A DNA stretch of 64,000 bases from positions 1,090,122 through 1,154,121 of the forward strand of contig CAXXPQ010000004.1 in NCBI GenBank assembly GCA_963668655.2, written 5' to 3'. A program made the position numbers and the translations under genes. Position 1 is the stretch's first letter; each line of letters begins with the position of its first letter. This DNA comes from G963668655 sp963668655. GTDB lineage: Bacteria > Myxococcota_A > SURF-8. Below, one piece after another: positions 17,697 to 25,395 of this stretch. The notes under the pieces were generated by a model that was not told where the DNA came from, did no database searches, and worked only from the letters and a program-made list of their open reading frames with translations.

Positions 17697-18803
17697 TCAG
17701 TTGCTGGAGACGAATCCCGATCCACCGCGGGTTTTGTTCGCGCCCTTCTTGCCGAAGAAATGAGCGTTGTTCAGGTCCGTAACGAAACGCACGTCGTAGC
17801 CTTTTTCCTGGAGCCGGTTGACGAGCTTCCGATATTGCTCGTCGGTCAGGCGCTGCTGGCCGCCGTGATAAATATCCACCACCCACTCGTTGGGAGCGGA
17901 ATAGGGCTCCATCCAGCGGCGCTGAATGGTGTCGGAAACGATCTCTCCGCTATCGATGTTGACGGCGGCGACTTCGGAAAACAGGCCGTTTTCCGTGGTG
18001 CGCTTGATGTAGAACGTGCTGCACGCCCTGGTGTCCAGAGGCCGGGTCTGGGGGTAGTTCGACACCATGACCTCCACGGCCCGTACGATGTTCCCCGCCA
18101 GATTCCCGGCGGCGGTGACCGCCGCGCCCGTCAGACTGTCGGTCAGCATCCCCGCCGCGATGGGATTGGCCGAAACGCCCAGCAGATCCGCCAGGTTGGG
18201 ATCGAACTGGCCGATCACGTAGCGGGAGCCGATGGTCTTCCCGTTCTGATCGGAAAGCACGATCCGCGCCGACGCATATCCATAGGGCGCGAAGGTGCGC
18301 CGTCCCATGGTGCTGGTGGTCTTGGTGTTGCTCCCCTGGCCGCCGCCGTAGGCGACCATCAGGAATTCCGAGGCATGGGTGATGCCGTACAGGTGATGCA
18401 GTTCCACCTTGAGATTGAGTTTGGCGCTGTCGGCCCCGGCCTTGGTAAGCTTGGCCTTCTGAAAGCTCGTCTGCAAAAGCTGGCGCATCTCGCCTGTGGG
18501 ATCCATGGAGTACAGTTCGCCCTCGGGCCGGATGGTGCCTTCCCGCAGGTGCTGGTACCAGATGCCCAGAAACAGGACATACTTGAAATCCGGCGTCAGT
18601 TCCTCGAACTCGCATTTCGGGCGGACATCCACCACGTCGATCCGGTCGATGGTGATTTTTCGCGGGAAGGTGCGCACTCTCTTGTCCAGCGGCGCCATGG
18701 TCAGACTTCGCTGAATGGGACCGCCGCAGCCGCTGGCCAGCAGCAATCCGATCGAAACGGCCAGAAGAAGAAGAATTCCGGAAACGGTTTTGCATGGCTT
18801 CAT
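17697..18803 (-). CDS. Unrecognised lipoprotein, third gene of a lipoprotein operon
   Basis: A 368-residue lipoprotein: signal peptide with core GILLLLAVSIGLLL and lipobox LASGC. The mature part starts with an Ile/Val-rich stretch (ITIDRIDVVDVRPKCEF), has a Gly-rich middle (AYGGGQGSN) and a small-residue segment (LTDSLTGAAVTAAGNLAGN) that could be amphipathic or membrane-associated. I do not recognise the family. It follows two other lipoprotein genes on the same strand with a 20-bp gap, so the three are probably made together and may form an envelope complex. Confidence 0.75.
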   Translation of the reverse strand: MKPCKTVSGILLLLAVSIGLLLASGCGGPIQRSLTMAPLDKRVRTFPRKITIDRIDVVDVRPKCEFEELTPDFKYVLFLGIWYQHLREGTIRPEGELYSMDPTGEMRQLLQTSFQKAKLTKAGADSAKLNLKVELHHLYGITHASEFLMVAYGGGQGSNTKTTSTMGRRTFAPYGYASARIVLSDQNGKTIGSRYVIGQFDPNLADLLGVSANPIAAGMLTDSLTGAAVTAAGNLAGNIVRAVEVMVSNYPQTRPLDTRACSTFYIKRTTENGLFSEVAAVNIDSGEIVSDTIQRRWMEPYSAPNEWVVDIYHGGQQRLTDEQYRKLVNRLQEKGYDVRFVTDLNNAHFFGKKGANKTRGGSGFVSSN

Positions 18804-18823
18804 GATACTCTCCTGTCCGGCGT

Positions 18824-19627
18824 TCAGTTTCGGGTGCTGGGCGGTTGCGCGGGGGGAGCCGGTTGCGGCCCCACGGCCGAATCCATGATGAGTTGGCCGT
18901 CCACGTCCAGAATGGGCTCGCCGTCCTCGTTGACGATGGCCACGCCCGGTACGATGCCGCCGTCGAAGTCGTTGTTGATTTCCGCGGCCAGACGCTTGGC
19001 GACGCGGTTCGCAAGAGCGTAAAGCACGTCTCCCATCCCCCGGCTGATCTTCACCCGGAACTCGGCCGGGAACTCCCGGATCTTCCGCCCGTCCTGCTCG
19101 TAAATGGAAAACAGGATGTTGGCCCGGGCGCCTTCCTGGAGTTCGGTGGTGGCGAAAGTGTGCAGTTCCAGTTTCTTGATGACGCCGTGAACCACCCGGT
19201 ATTTCTTTTTGTCCGGGTTCTTGCAGCGCATCTCCGGACAGGGCGTATAGTCCTTCCAGACCGGATAGCCGGCTTCCCGAAGCTTTTTATAAGTGTTCTC
19301 GAAGATGGGACGCCCCAGGTCCACGGAGGGCGCATAGGATTGACTGATGGCCTCGGAACGGGGTTTCTCGCCGATGAAATGGCCGCCCACGGGAATCCGC
19401 CCGTGATTCTCGAAACGCTTGAGAATCAGAACGAATTCGTTGTTCGTCTTGGGATTGTCGATGGGGATTTCCGCCGCCTCCGGCGCCAGTTCCCAGATGA
19501 ACTCCGGCTTATGTCCGTGAAACGCGATGGGCGTCTGGCAGGCCGCCAGCGCGAAAAGCAGGCCGAATCCCATCAGCGTTACGCGCAAAAAGGCCGCCGT
19601 TCTCCAGATCGATCGATTTCTTCTCAT
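18824..19627 (-). CDS. Unrecognised lipoprotein, second gene of a lipoprotein operon
   Basis: A 267-residue lipoprotein: long basic N-region, core VTLMGFGLLFALAA, lipobox ALAAC. The mature domain contains one close cysteine pair (CPEMRC) and a beta-rich C-terminal half ending in a Pro/Gln-rich tail. The start at 19627 overlaps the stop of the upstream lipoprotein gene as ATGA (19624-19627), indicating translational coupling. Both this and the next gene carry a beta-strand-then-helix pattern seen in outer-membrane-associated lipoproteins, but no named family is evident. Confidence 0.75.
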   Translation of the reverse strand: MRRNRSIWRTAAFLRVTLMGFGLLFALAACQTPIAFHGHKPEFIWELAPEAAEIPIDNPKTNNEFVLILKRFENHGRIPVGGHFIGEKPRSEAISQSYAPSVDLGRPIFENTYKKLREAGYPVWKDYTPCPEMRCKNPDKKKYRVVHGVIKKLELHTFATTELQEGARANILFSIYEQDGRKIREFPAEFRVKISRGMGDVLYALANRVAKRLAAEINNDFDGGIVPGVAIVNEDGEPILDVDGQLIMDSAVGPQPAPPAQPPSTRN

Positions 19628-19947
19628 AGTCCGTACTCCTGAATCATTTCCTCGTTGAAGGAGAATTCCGAGACATTGCGCCCCACCTGGAGGGTTCGCT
19701 CGACATCTTCCGCCGTTACTTGCAGCGTTTGACGGGCGTTGGCGATTCCGGCCTGGGCCTTGGCGCTCTGGACGTTGGCACCCTTGGTTTTCACGGTGGC
19801 GGTGAAGTGCTGATATCCCTGGGCGGAGCAGAACCAGCCGTTGCCCTTGGGCGGATCGGGGGTTGGGAGCCTTTTGGCGCAACCGGTGAAGAGCAGAAAG
19901 GCCAGGCAGAGAATGCCGATGATAATGGAACGCGCGAAGCCGTTCAT
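19624..19947 (-). CDS. Small lipoprotein, first gene of a three-lipoprotein operon
   Basis: A 107-residue lipoprotein with signal core SIIIGILCLAFLLF and lipobox LFTGC. The mature part is short, begins AKRLPTPDPPKG, and ends in a likely helix (QTLQVTAEDVERTLQV). The start at 19947 was chosen because GGGAGG lies 7 bases upstream; an ATG 15 bases earlier would overlap that site. The stop overlaps the next start (ATGA). Function unknown; the context suggests a small accessory of the two larger lipoproteins downstream. Confidence 0.75.
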   Translation of the reverse strand: MNGFARSIIIGILCLAFLLFTGCAKRLPTPDPPKGNGWFCSAQGYQHFTATVKTKGANVQSAKAQAGIANARQTLQVTAEDVERTLQVGRNVSEFSFNEEMIQEYGL

Positions 19948-20011
19948 GGAAATGCCTCCCAATTCGGTGGAAAAAGCCGGAATTCAATGTTTTTGATTTT
20001 GACCTCAAAAA

Positions 20012-20040
20012 AATCTAGGAAAATTCCATAAGGTTGTCAA
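20012..20040 (-). promoter_or_regulatory. Candidate sigma70 promoter of the three-lipoprotein operon
   Basis: Minus strand: TTGACA (20035-20040), 17-bp spacer, TAGATT (20012-20017), about 65 bases upstream of the first start codon. Confidence 0.65.
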
Positions 20041-20138
20041 GGAAAATATCATTCGGAATTCAATGTAAGCGCCGCTCTAACCATAAGAAATAAGATAGGT
20101 TTTCTTCCGGACGATGAAATGGATTCCGGAAGAAAGCA

Positions 20139-20167
20139 TTGACGGCTTTCCGCTTCGGGAGTAAGCT
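20139..20167 (+). promoter_or_regulatory. Candidate sigma70 promoter of the gamma-CA-like gene
   Basis: TTGACG (20139-20144), 17-bp spacer, TAAGCT (20162-20167), about 55 bases before the start codon at 20223. Confidence 0.6.
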
Positions 20168-20222
20168 TTGCGCCTGTCGCTTGTTGTGGATTCGGAATCA
20201 TCTCTCGAAAGGAAACGGGAAC

Positions 20223-20750
20223 ATGGCGGTGTTTCAATTCGACGACCGGGTGCCGGTGATTGGAGACAACTGTTATATCGCGGAATCGGCCGAAGTGATC
20301 GGCAGCGTGACCCTCGGCGCGGGCTGTTACGTGGGCCCGGGAGCGGTGATTCGGGGCGATTACGGCGAAGTCGTGATCGGGGAAAACACCGGAGTGGAGG
20401 AAAACGTGGTGATCCACGCCCGCCCGGACGAACGCTGCTCCATCGGAAACTGGGTGACGCTGGGACACGGCTGCATCGTTCACAACGCCGCCATGATCCA
20501 CGACGGAGCGGTCATCGGCATGGGAGCCATCGTCAGCGATTATTCCACCGTGGGAAGCTGGGCCGCCGTGGGCGAGGGCGCGGTGGTTCGAAACAAGCAG
20601 GAAATCCCGGAAGGCGGCATCGCCGTGGGCATTCCGGCCAAGGTCATCGGCGAAACCAGCCAGCAATGGCGCGACACCTGGAAATACTTCAAGGAAAAAT
20701 ACGTCGATTTCGCCCATACCTATCCCAAGCGACTGAAGCGGCTGAAGTAG
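20223..20750 (+). CDS. Gamma-carbonic-anhydrase-like left-handed beta-helix protein
   Basis: A 175-residue protein of the PaaY/CaiE/YrdA branch of gamma-class carbonic anhydrases: hexapeptide repeats of the type (I/V)G-x4 run from residue 20 to 140 and form a left-handed beta-helix, followed by a C-terminal helix (QQWRDTWKYFKEKYVDF). The three zinc-ligand His of the class are present in VIHA, LGHG and IVHN, so metal binding is likely; whether it hydrates CO2 is uncertain because many members have other or unknown activities. The start was chosen by an AAGGA 9 bases upstream. It is a single-gene unit with its own promoter. Confidence 0.85.
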   Translation: MAVFQFDDRVPVIGDNCYIAESAEVIGSVTLGAGCYVGPGAVIRGDYGEVVIGENTGVEENVVIHARPDERCSIGNWVTLGHGCIVHNAAMIHDGAVIGMGAIVSDYSTVGSWAAVGEGAVVRNKQEIPEGGIAVGIPAKVIGETSQQWRDTWKYFKEKYVDFAHTYPKRLKRLK

Positions 20751-20969
20751 AAAGGGAGGAGGACGGCGGATACTTCGTTCCCGACGGACGACGGGATTCC
20801 ATTCCGTTTCATCTCCATTCCACATCTCCGAGAATCTTGCCTCTCGCGCGCCGATGTGCGATTCCCGATCCGATTTTCGGCGCGTTTTCTTTTTCTTTGC
20901 TGGATGAGATTCGGGTGAGAAAACGGTTTGGAATCGAAATCTTTCGTGATGACAAGGAGTTGAGTTGCA

Positions 20970-21138
20970 GGTGGATAAAAAACCATGTGTTGTGGAAAAC
21001 CTGTGGAAAACTTTTCGTCCAACGGAAAGATCCGGAGGCGACAATTCGCGGGTACGCATTCAAGTTGCCGGAAATAATGGAAATTCCGCTATTTATCAAC
21101 TTATTTTGGAATCGATCCGGATTTGAAGTTTATCCACA
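20970..21138. other. Cluster of DnaA-box-like sequences (possible replication-origin element)
   Basis: An exact TTATCCACA lies at 21130-21138. Reverse-oriented near matches lie at 20970-20978 (GGTGGATAA), 20991-20999 and 21002-21010 (both TGTGGAAAA), each one base off the reverse box TGTGGATAA. An AT-rich stretch (ATTTATCAACTTATTTT) lies between. Flanking genes are mostly minus on the left and plus on the right, the polarity expected around an origin. No dnaA, dnaN or parA gene is in the window, so this remains a candidate. Confidence 0.4.
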
Positions 21139-21258
21139 TCCGCGAAGGCGAATCTCCAAAGGAGAATCAAGGCCGACCGGGACGCCCTCCCCGGGGAGAC
21201 AAAAAGACGCGTCCGGAAAGATAAAGGATATTAAATGGAAAGAGTCCGCGAATTATTC

Positions 21259-21287
21259 TTGACATCCCGCGCCACAAACGATAAAAG
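21259..21287 (+). promoter_or_regulatory. Upstream promoter of pal
   Basis: Perfect -35 TTGACA (21259-21264), 17-bp spacer, TAAAAG (21282-21287). Confidence 0.55.
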
Positions 21288-21350
21288 CAGGGGAAACCGG
21301 CAAATGGAAAAGGGTGGCGCGTCGCCGTCCGTCCATTCGTCTGATTTTGG

Positions 21351-21379
21351 TTGACAGGAACATCGGGATTGGATAGCGT
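21351..21379 (+). promoter_or_regulatory. Downstream promoter of pal
   Basis: Perfect -35 TTGACA (21351-21356), 17-bp spacer, TAGCGT (21374-21379). With the promoter 92 bp upstream it makes a tandem pair, consistent with strong expression of an abundant lipoprotein. Confidence 0.6.
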
Positions 21380-21514
21380 CATGGCTTGCCGGAGCGTCCC
21401 GGAGGTTGCGATTCCTTTTTGGAATAAGCGACGGACCGGGTCGGTTGCATGTCATGAACGACGATCGAAATAAAGTTGGAAAACCTTTTCGGAAAAATGC
21501 AGGAGGAGGATGGA

Positions 21515-22177
21515 ATGAAACGAAGGATGAGGGCGAGCGCGATTTCAGTCCTTGCCGGGTTGATCCTGTTCAGCGTGTTGGCGTTCTCGCTGATCGGTTG
21601 CGATGAGGAACCGCCTCCCCCGCTGCCCGAATGCGAAGATACCCTCGACTGCCCGGACGAGCACGTGTGTACGGGTGGAAAATGCATCAAAAAGGTTACC
21701 AAGCCGAAGTACGAGTGCGTCCAGGACGACGATTGCCCCGGCAACAAGATCTGCCAGGACAACAAGTGCAAGTACGAGTGCGAGGCCGATTCGGACTGCG
21801 CCTCCAACGAGACCTGCGAGGGATACCGCTGCACGAAGAAACCGGAATGCAACGTGGTCACGGTTAACTTCGACTTCAACGAGTATTATCTCACGTCCGA
21901 GGCCCAGCGTTCCCTGCGCGCCAACGCCGAATGCCTGAAGCAGAAGAATCCGGCGCAGATCGTGATCGAGGGCCACTGCGACGAGCGCGGCTCGATCCAG
22001 TACAACCTCTCCCTGGGCCAGAAGCGCGCCCAGGCGGTCCGCGACTTCCTGGTGGACATGGGCATCGAAAAGTCCAAGGTCAAGGTCATCTCCTACGGCG
22101 AGGAACGCCCGGTGGATTACGGCCATGACGAGGATGCCTGGGCCAAAAACCGTCGCGGCGAGACCGTTCTGAAATAA
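21515..22177 (+). CDS. pal: Pal-like OmpA-domain lipoprotein with a Cys-rich insert
   Basis: A 220-residue lipoprotein with lipobox LIGC at Cys29. Residues 30-110 carry three repeats of a four-Cys unit (C-x5-C-x5-C-x3/4-C, as in CEDTLDCPDEHVC and CVQDDDCPGNKIC), which is not part of standard Pal. The C-terminal 110 residues are an OmpA/Pal peptidoglycan-binding domain: VNFDFNEYYLT, IEGHCDERGSIQYNLSLGQKRA and SYGEERPVDYGH match its core. Known role of Pal: anchoring the outer membrane to peptidoglycan with the Tol complex. The start is set by a perfect AGGAGGAGG. A terminator separates it from cpoB, which follows at once, the usual pal-cpoB order. Confidence 0.9.
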   Translation: MKRRMRASAISVLAGLILFSVLAFSLIGCDEEPPPPLPECEDTLDCPDEHVCTGGKCIKKVTKPKYECVQDDDCPGNKICQDNKCKYECEADSDCASNETCEGYRCTKKPECNVVTVNFDFNEYYLTSEAQRSLRANAECLKQKNPAQIVIEGHCDERGSIQYNLSLGQKRAQAVRDFLVDMGIEKSKVKVISYGEERPVDYGHDEDAWAKNRRGETVLK

Positions 22178-22204
22178 CCGCCGACAAGTGCGAGACGTAT
22201 CGGA

Positions 22205-22245
22205 ATGCCCCTTTCCGCCCGTTCGGAAAGGGGCATCCCTTTTTT
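22205..22245 (+). terminator. Terminator between pal and cpoB
   Basis: A perfect 13-bp stem (22205-22217 with 22224-22236) with a 6-nt loop is followed by CCCTTTTTT. It lies 27 bases after the pal stop and ends only 14 bases before the cpoB start, so cpoB is probably expressed by read-through, giving less CpoB than Pal. Confidence 0.85.
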
Positions 22246-22258
22246 CGGGAGAGCTTCG

Positions 22259-23101
22259 ATGAGAGGACTTCGGGCAAAAGCGGCATTCTGGACGGTTCTG
22301 GCCGGGCTGTGTTTCGGCGGCTGCGTGACCCAGACCGAAGGCGAGCGCATGCGCGAGGATATTTTTTCGCTGAAGACCCAGACCGAAACCCTGCACGCCA
22401 TGACCACCCGACACATGGAGGAAACCCGCATCACCTTGCAGGACATCCGCCGGGATCTGGACAAACTGCTTCAGACCAGCCAGGTTTCCAAGGCCTCGGG
22501 ACGGGTGCAGATCGACACGCTTCGGGAGGAACTGAATCGCCTGAACGGCATGATCGAGCAGAACGGGTACGATCTTCACCAGACCGGACAGAAAATACAA
22601 AAGGATCTGGACTCTCTGCGGACGCGGATTTCCGTCATCGAGGCCAAGGCGGGCATCGAACCGCCCGGAAGCCAGCAGGCCAAAACCGAACAGGCCATCG
22701 CCGCGGAACCCGCGCAGACGCTGCCCGAGACGCCGGCCGATTTCTACAAGCACGCAAAGAATCTGATTTCCTCGCGTAAAGACATCGTGGAAGGCCGACG
22801 GCTGCTGGCCATGTTTCTTAAAAAATGGCCGAAGGACAAGAGCGCCGACAACGCCCAGTACTGGATCGGCGAAAGCTACTTCATGACGAAGAAGTACGAC
22901 GGCGCGGTGCTGGCCTTCCAGAAGGTGGTGGACAATTATCCGAAAACGGACAGCGTGGACGACGCCCTGTTCATGCTGGGCGAATGCTTTCGCATGCTCG
23001 ACCTGAAGGACAACGCCCGCCCGTTCTACGAGGAAGTCATCGCCAAATATCCCAAAACGCGTTCGGCGGAAAAGGCGCGCAAGGCGCTGAAGAAACTCTG
23101 A
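22259..23101 (+). CDS. cpoB: CpoB/YbgF-like Tol-Pal accessory lipoprotein
   Basis: A 280-residue exported protein. The signal peptide ends in FGGC, so unlike many CpoB it seems lipid-anchored. Residues 25-130 are predicted coiled coil (IFSLKTQTETLHAMTTR, LREELNRLNGMIEQ), the trimerisation region of YbgF. Residues 160-280 hold TPR-type repeats in the YbgF arrangement (ADNAQYWIGESYFMTKKYDGA, DDALFMLGECFRMLDLK). In other bacteria CpoB coordinates peptidoglycan synthesis with outer-membrane constriction. The start at 22259 uses GGGAGAG upstream; an earlier in-frame ATG lies inside the terminator stem. Confidence 0.85.
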   Translation: MRGLRAKAAFWTVLAGLCFGGCVTQTEGERMREDIFSLKTQTETLHAMTTRHMEETRITLQDIRRDLDKLLQTSQVSKASGRVQIDTLREELNRLNGMIEQNGYDLHQTGQKIQKDLDSLRTRISVIEAKAGIEPPGSQQAKTEQAIAAEPAQTLPETPADFYKHAKNLISSRKDIVEGRRLLAMFLKKWPKDKSADNAQYWIGESYFMTKKYDGAVLAFQKVVDNYPKTDSVDDALFMLGECFRMLDLKDNARPFYEEVIAKYPKTRSAEKARKALKKL

Positions 23102-23187
23102 CCGCCGTCCTCCGGTTTTTCTCTCCCGCCCCGGCGCGATTCCGCCGGTCCCCGCGAACGACCCGCATCCGGAAACGAAAATAATGG

Positions 23188-23215
23188 TTGTTTTTTCGAT
23201 AAAAACCGGTATCTT
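23188..23215 (+). promoter_or_regulatory. Candidate promoter of the S1-domain gene
   Basis: TTGTTT (23188-23193), 16-bp spacer, TATCTT (23210-23215), about 74 bases before the start codon. Confidence 0.4.
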
Positions 23216-23288
23216 CAGGCACTGAAAAAATCGAGGCGCGGCCGGGGCGCGCTTCATCCGTACGAGAACACGCGAGAAAGACGAAAAA

Positions 23289-24920
23289 ATGACGAAGGAA
23301 ATCAACGAACAGTCCGAATCCGATTTCGAACAGCTTCTGAACGAGTCCTCGTGGACTCCCGGCGACGTATACATCCGCCCCGGCGACGACGTGCGGGGAA
23401 CGGTGGTGCAGATTTCCGGAGAGCAGGTGTTCATCGATTACGGCGGCAAGGCCGAGGGATGGGCCGAGACGGCCGAATTCACGGGCGAGGACGGAACGAT
23501 CTCCATCAAGATCGGGGACGAAGTGACCCTGAAATGCCTGGAATACGGGCGCAGCGGGGCGCACCTCGGCACGCGGCTTCGGGAAAGCTCCGCCGACGGC
23601 GCGGGAATGTCCGCCCTGGAGGACGCCTATGAAAACGGCCTGGCGGTGGACGGCCTGGTGAAAGCCACCAACAAAGGCGGTTTCGAGGTGGAAACCATGG
23701 GCGTGCGCGCCTTCTGCCCCGTCAGCCAGATCGACATTCATTACTGCGAGGAGCCGGAAAGCTTCGTGGAGCAGACGCTCTCCTTCCGCATCATGGAGTT
23801 CGACCGGGACGACAAGCGCGTGGTGCTGAGCCGCCGGGCGCTTCTGGAAGAGGAACGCGAGAAGGAAGCCGAGGCCACCCGGCAACGGCTGGAGACGGGC
23901 GAAAACTTCACGGGCGTGGTGCGCAAACTCATGCCCTACGGCGCGTTCGTCGATTTCGGCGGCCTGGAGGGCTTCGTGCACGTTTCGGAAGTGGCTCACG
24001 AGCGCATCGAGGATCCGGCCGAGAAGCTTTCGCCCGGCCAGACGGTGGACGTTCAGGTGATTTCCATCAAGACGGACGAGAAAGGCAAGGAGCGCATCGG
24101 GCTGTCCATCCGCGCCCTGATCCCGGATCCCTGGGAAACCGGGCTGCCCTTCGGGCCGGGGGACACGGTTTCCGGCGTGGTGCGCAACATTCAGGACTAC
24201 GGCGCGTTCGTGGAGGTGGCTCCGGGCGTGGAGGGACTGCTGCACATTTCGGAGATCGCCCGGGAACGCATCGGCCATCCGTCGGAACGGCTGACCAAGG
24301 GAGAAGTCATTGATGTCTACATCAAGGATCTGGACACGGAACGGCGGCGGGTGCTGCTGTCGCTGCGGGCTCTTCTGGCTCCGCCCGTGGAAGCCGAGGC
24401 CGCCGTGGACTCCTCGGAATCCCGCAGCGGAAACGTGATCCGACGCCGCAAGGCCGAAAACGCGCCCGCCTCCGAGACGAAGGATGCGCCCGAAGCGTCC
24501 GCCTCCGAACAATGGGCGGACGCCGGGATCCACTCGGAAAGCGACGAAACGGACGCGAAAGCACCCGTGATCCGCACGCCGAAAATCGGCCTGGTCACCA
24601 CGGGAACGGTGGGAGCCGTGATGCCCTACGGCCTGTTCGTGGATCTGCCGGAACTGGGCCCCAAAGCCCGGGGGTTGCTGCACATCAGCGAACTCAGCGC
24701 GCGGGAAGGCGAAGATCCGCCCCGGGACATCCAGGAAGGCGACGCCATGGAGGTGGAAATCATCCGCATCGACGAACGCGGGCGGCTGGCCCTGAGTCAC
24801 CGCTCGGTGCTGCTTCGCCGGGAACGGGAGGAAGTGGCCCGGGTGCAGGAAAAGATGCAGGGCAACGCCAAAATGGGCACCCTGGGAGATCTGTTCAAGA
24901 ACATCAAATTGGACAAATAA
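23289..24920 (+). CDS. Protein with five S1 RNA-binding domains
   Basis: A 543-residue cytosolic protein. Five S1 (OB-fold) domains are visible: about 28-95, 112-180, 203-275, 290-365 and 440-515. Domains 3-5 have the best consensus (VRKLMPYGAFVDFGG, VRNIQDYGAFVEVAPG, VGAVMPYGLFVDLPE, each followed by GLLHISE-type strands). The linker between domains 4 and 5 is acidic and Ala/Ser-rich. It resembles ribosomal protein S1 but is shorter and irregular, so it may be an S1 paralogue binding mRNA rather than the ribosomal protein itself. Monocistronic or co-transcribed with the small Rieske-like gene 40 bp downstream. Confidence 0.85.
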   Translation: MTKEINEQSESDFEQLLNESSWTPGDVYIRPGDDVRGTVVQISGEQVFIDYGGKAEGWAETAEFTGEDGTISIKIGDEVTLKCLEYGRSGAHLGTRLRESSADGAGMSALEDAYENGLAVDGLVKATNKGGFEVETMGVRAFCPVSQIDIHYCEEPESFVEQTLSFRIMEFDRDDKRVVLSRRALLEEEREKEAEATRQRLETGENFTGVVRKLMPYGAFVDFGGLEGFVHVSEVAHERIEDPAEKLSPGQTVDVQVISIKTDEKGKERIGLSIRALIPDPWETGLPFGPGDTVSGVVRNIQDYGAFVEVAPGVEGLLHISEIARERIGHPSERLTKGEVIDVYIKDLDTERRRVLLSLRALLAPPVEAEAAVDSSESRSGNVIRRRKAENAPASETKDAPEASASEQWADAGIHSESDETDAKAPVIRTPKIGLVTTGTVGAVMPYGLFVDLPELGPKARGLLHISELSAREGEDPPRDIQEGDAMEVEIIRIDERGRLALSHRSVLLRREREEVARVQEKMQGNAKMGTLGDLFKNIKLDK

Positions 24921-24960
24921 GGCGATTCGCTCGCGACGTTAACCGACCGGGGAGGAAACC

Positions 24961-25356
24961 ATGGAATTCATTCGACGCCTTCTGGGCCTCTGCCGAACGC
25001 CGCTGCCGGAGAATCCGGAATGCTGGACGTTCGCGAACGGCGTGCTGGAAGTGAATCTCGAAAGGGCTCCCGAACTTCGGAACCCGGGCGGCGCCTTGCG
25101 TCTGGAGGGGAAGGCCCTGCCCCAACGTGTGCTGGTGGTGCGGGACGAGGACGGAGGGTACATCGCGTTCCGGAACGCCTGCTCCCACGCCGGCCGCCGC
25201 CTGGATCCGCTTTCGAACGGGCGGGTGCAGTGTTGCTCGGTGGGAAAATCCACCTTCGAACGGGACGGCCACCGGATCTCCGGCTCGGCCAAGAAGGACA
25301 TCACGGTCTATCCCGTGGAACGTCAGGACGATCGCCTGCGCATCCCCCTGAATTGA
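24961..25356 (+). CDS. Rieske-like protein lacking the second His ligand
   Basis: A 131-residue protein of Rieske size. The first cluster motif C-x-H is present (NACSHAGRRLD). The second motif, normally C-x2-H, reads QCCSVGKSTF, with no His at the ligand position; the spacing and the following F-E-x-D-G-H strand otherwise match a Rieske fold. A normal two-Cys two-His [2Fe-2S] site therefore seems impossible; the extra Cys may replace a ligand or the domain may be a non-metal relic. GGAGG precedes the ATG by 7 bases. Neighbours are an S1-domain gene and, convergent, an HdrD-like Fe-S gene. Function not assignable. Confidence 0.65.
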   Translation: MEFIRRLLGLCRTPLPENPECWTFANGVLEVNLERAPELRNPGGALRLEGKALPQRVLVVRDEDGGYIAFRNACSHAGRRLDPLSNGRVQCCSVGKSTFERDGHRISGSAKKDITVYPVERQDDRLRIPLN

Positions 25357-25367
25357 CGTAGGAAATC

Positions 25368-25395
25368 GGTGGAGGCAGCCCTTCACGCCTCCACC
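25368..25395. terminator. Hairpin between convergent Rieske-like and HdrD-like genes
   Basis: A perfect 9-bp stem (25368-25376 with 25387-25395) with a 10-nt loop overlaps the 3' end of the minus-strand gene. There is no T tract, so termination strength is uncertain. Confidence 0.4.

Larger units (their letters stand above)
20751..21514. other. 764-bp AT-rich gap with DnaA-box-like cluster and tandem promoters
   Basis: No gene recognised. It holds four DnaA-box-like 9-mers (20970-21138), a local AT-rich run (21090-21110) and two promoters for pal (21259-21287 and 21351-21379). Composition is visibly richer in A/T than the flanking coding DNA. Confidence 0.65.
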
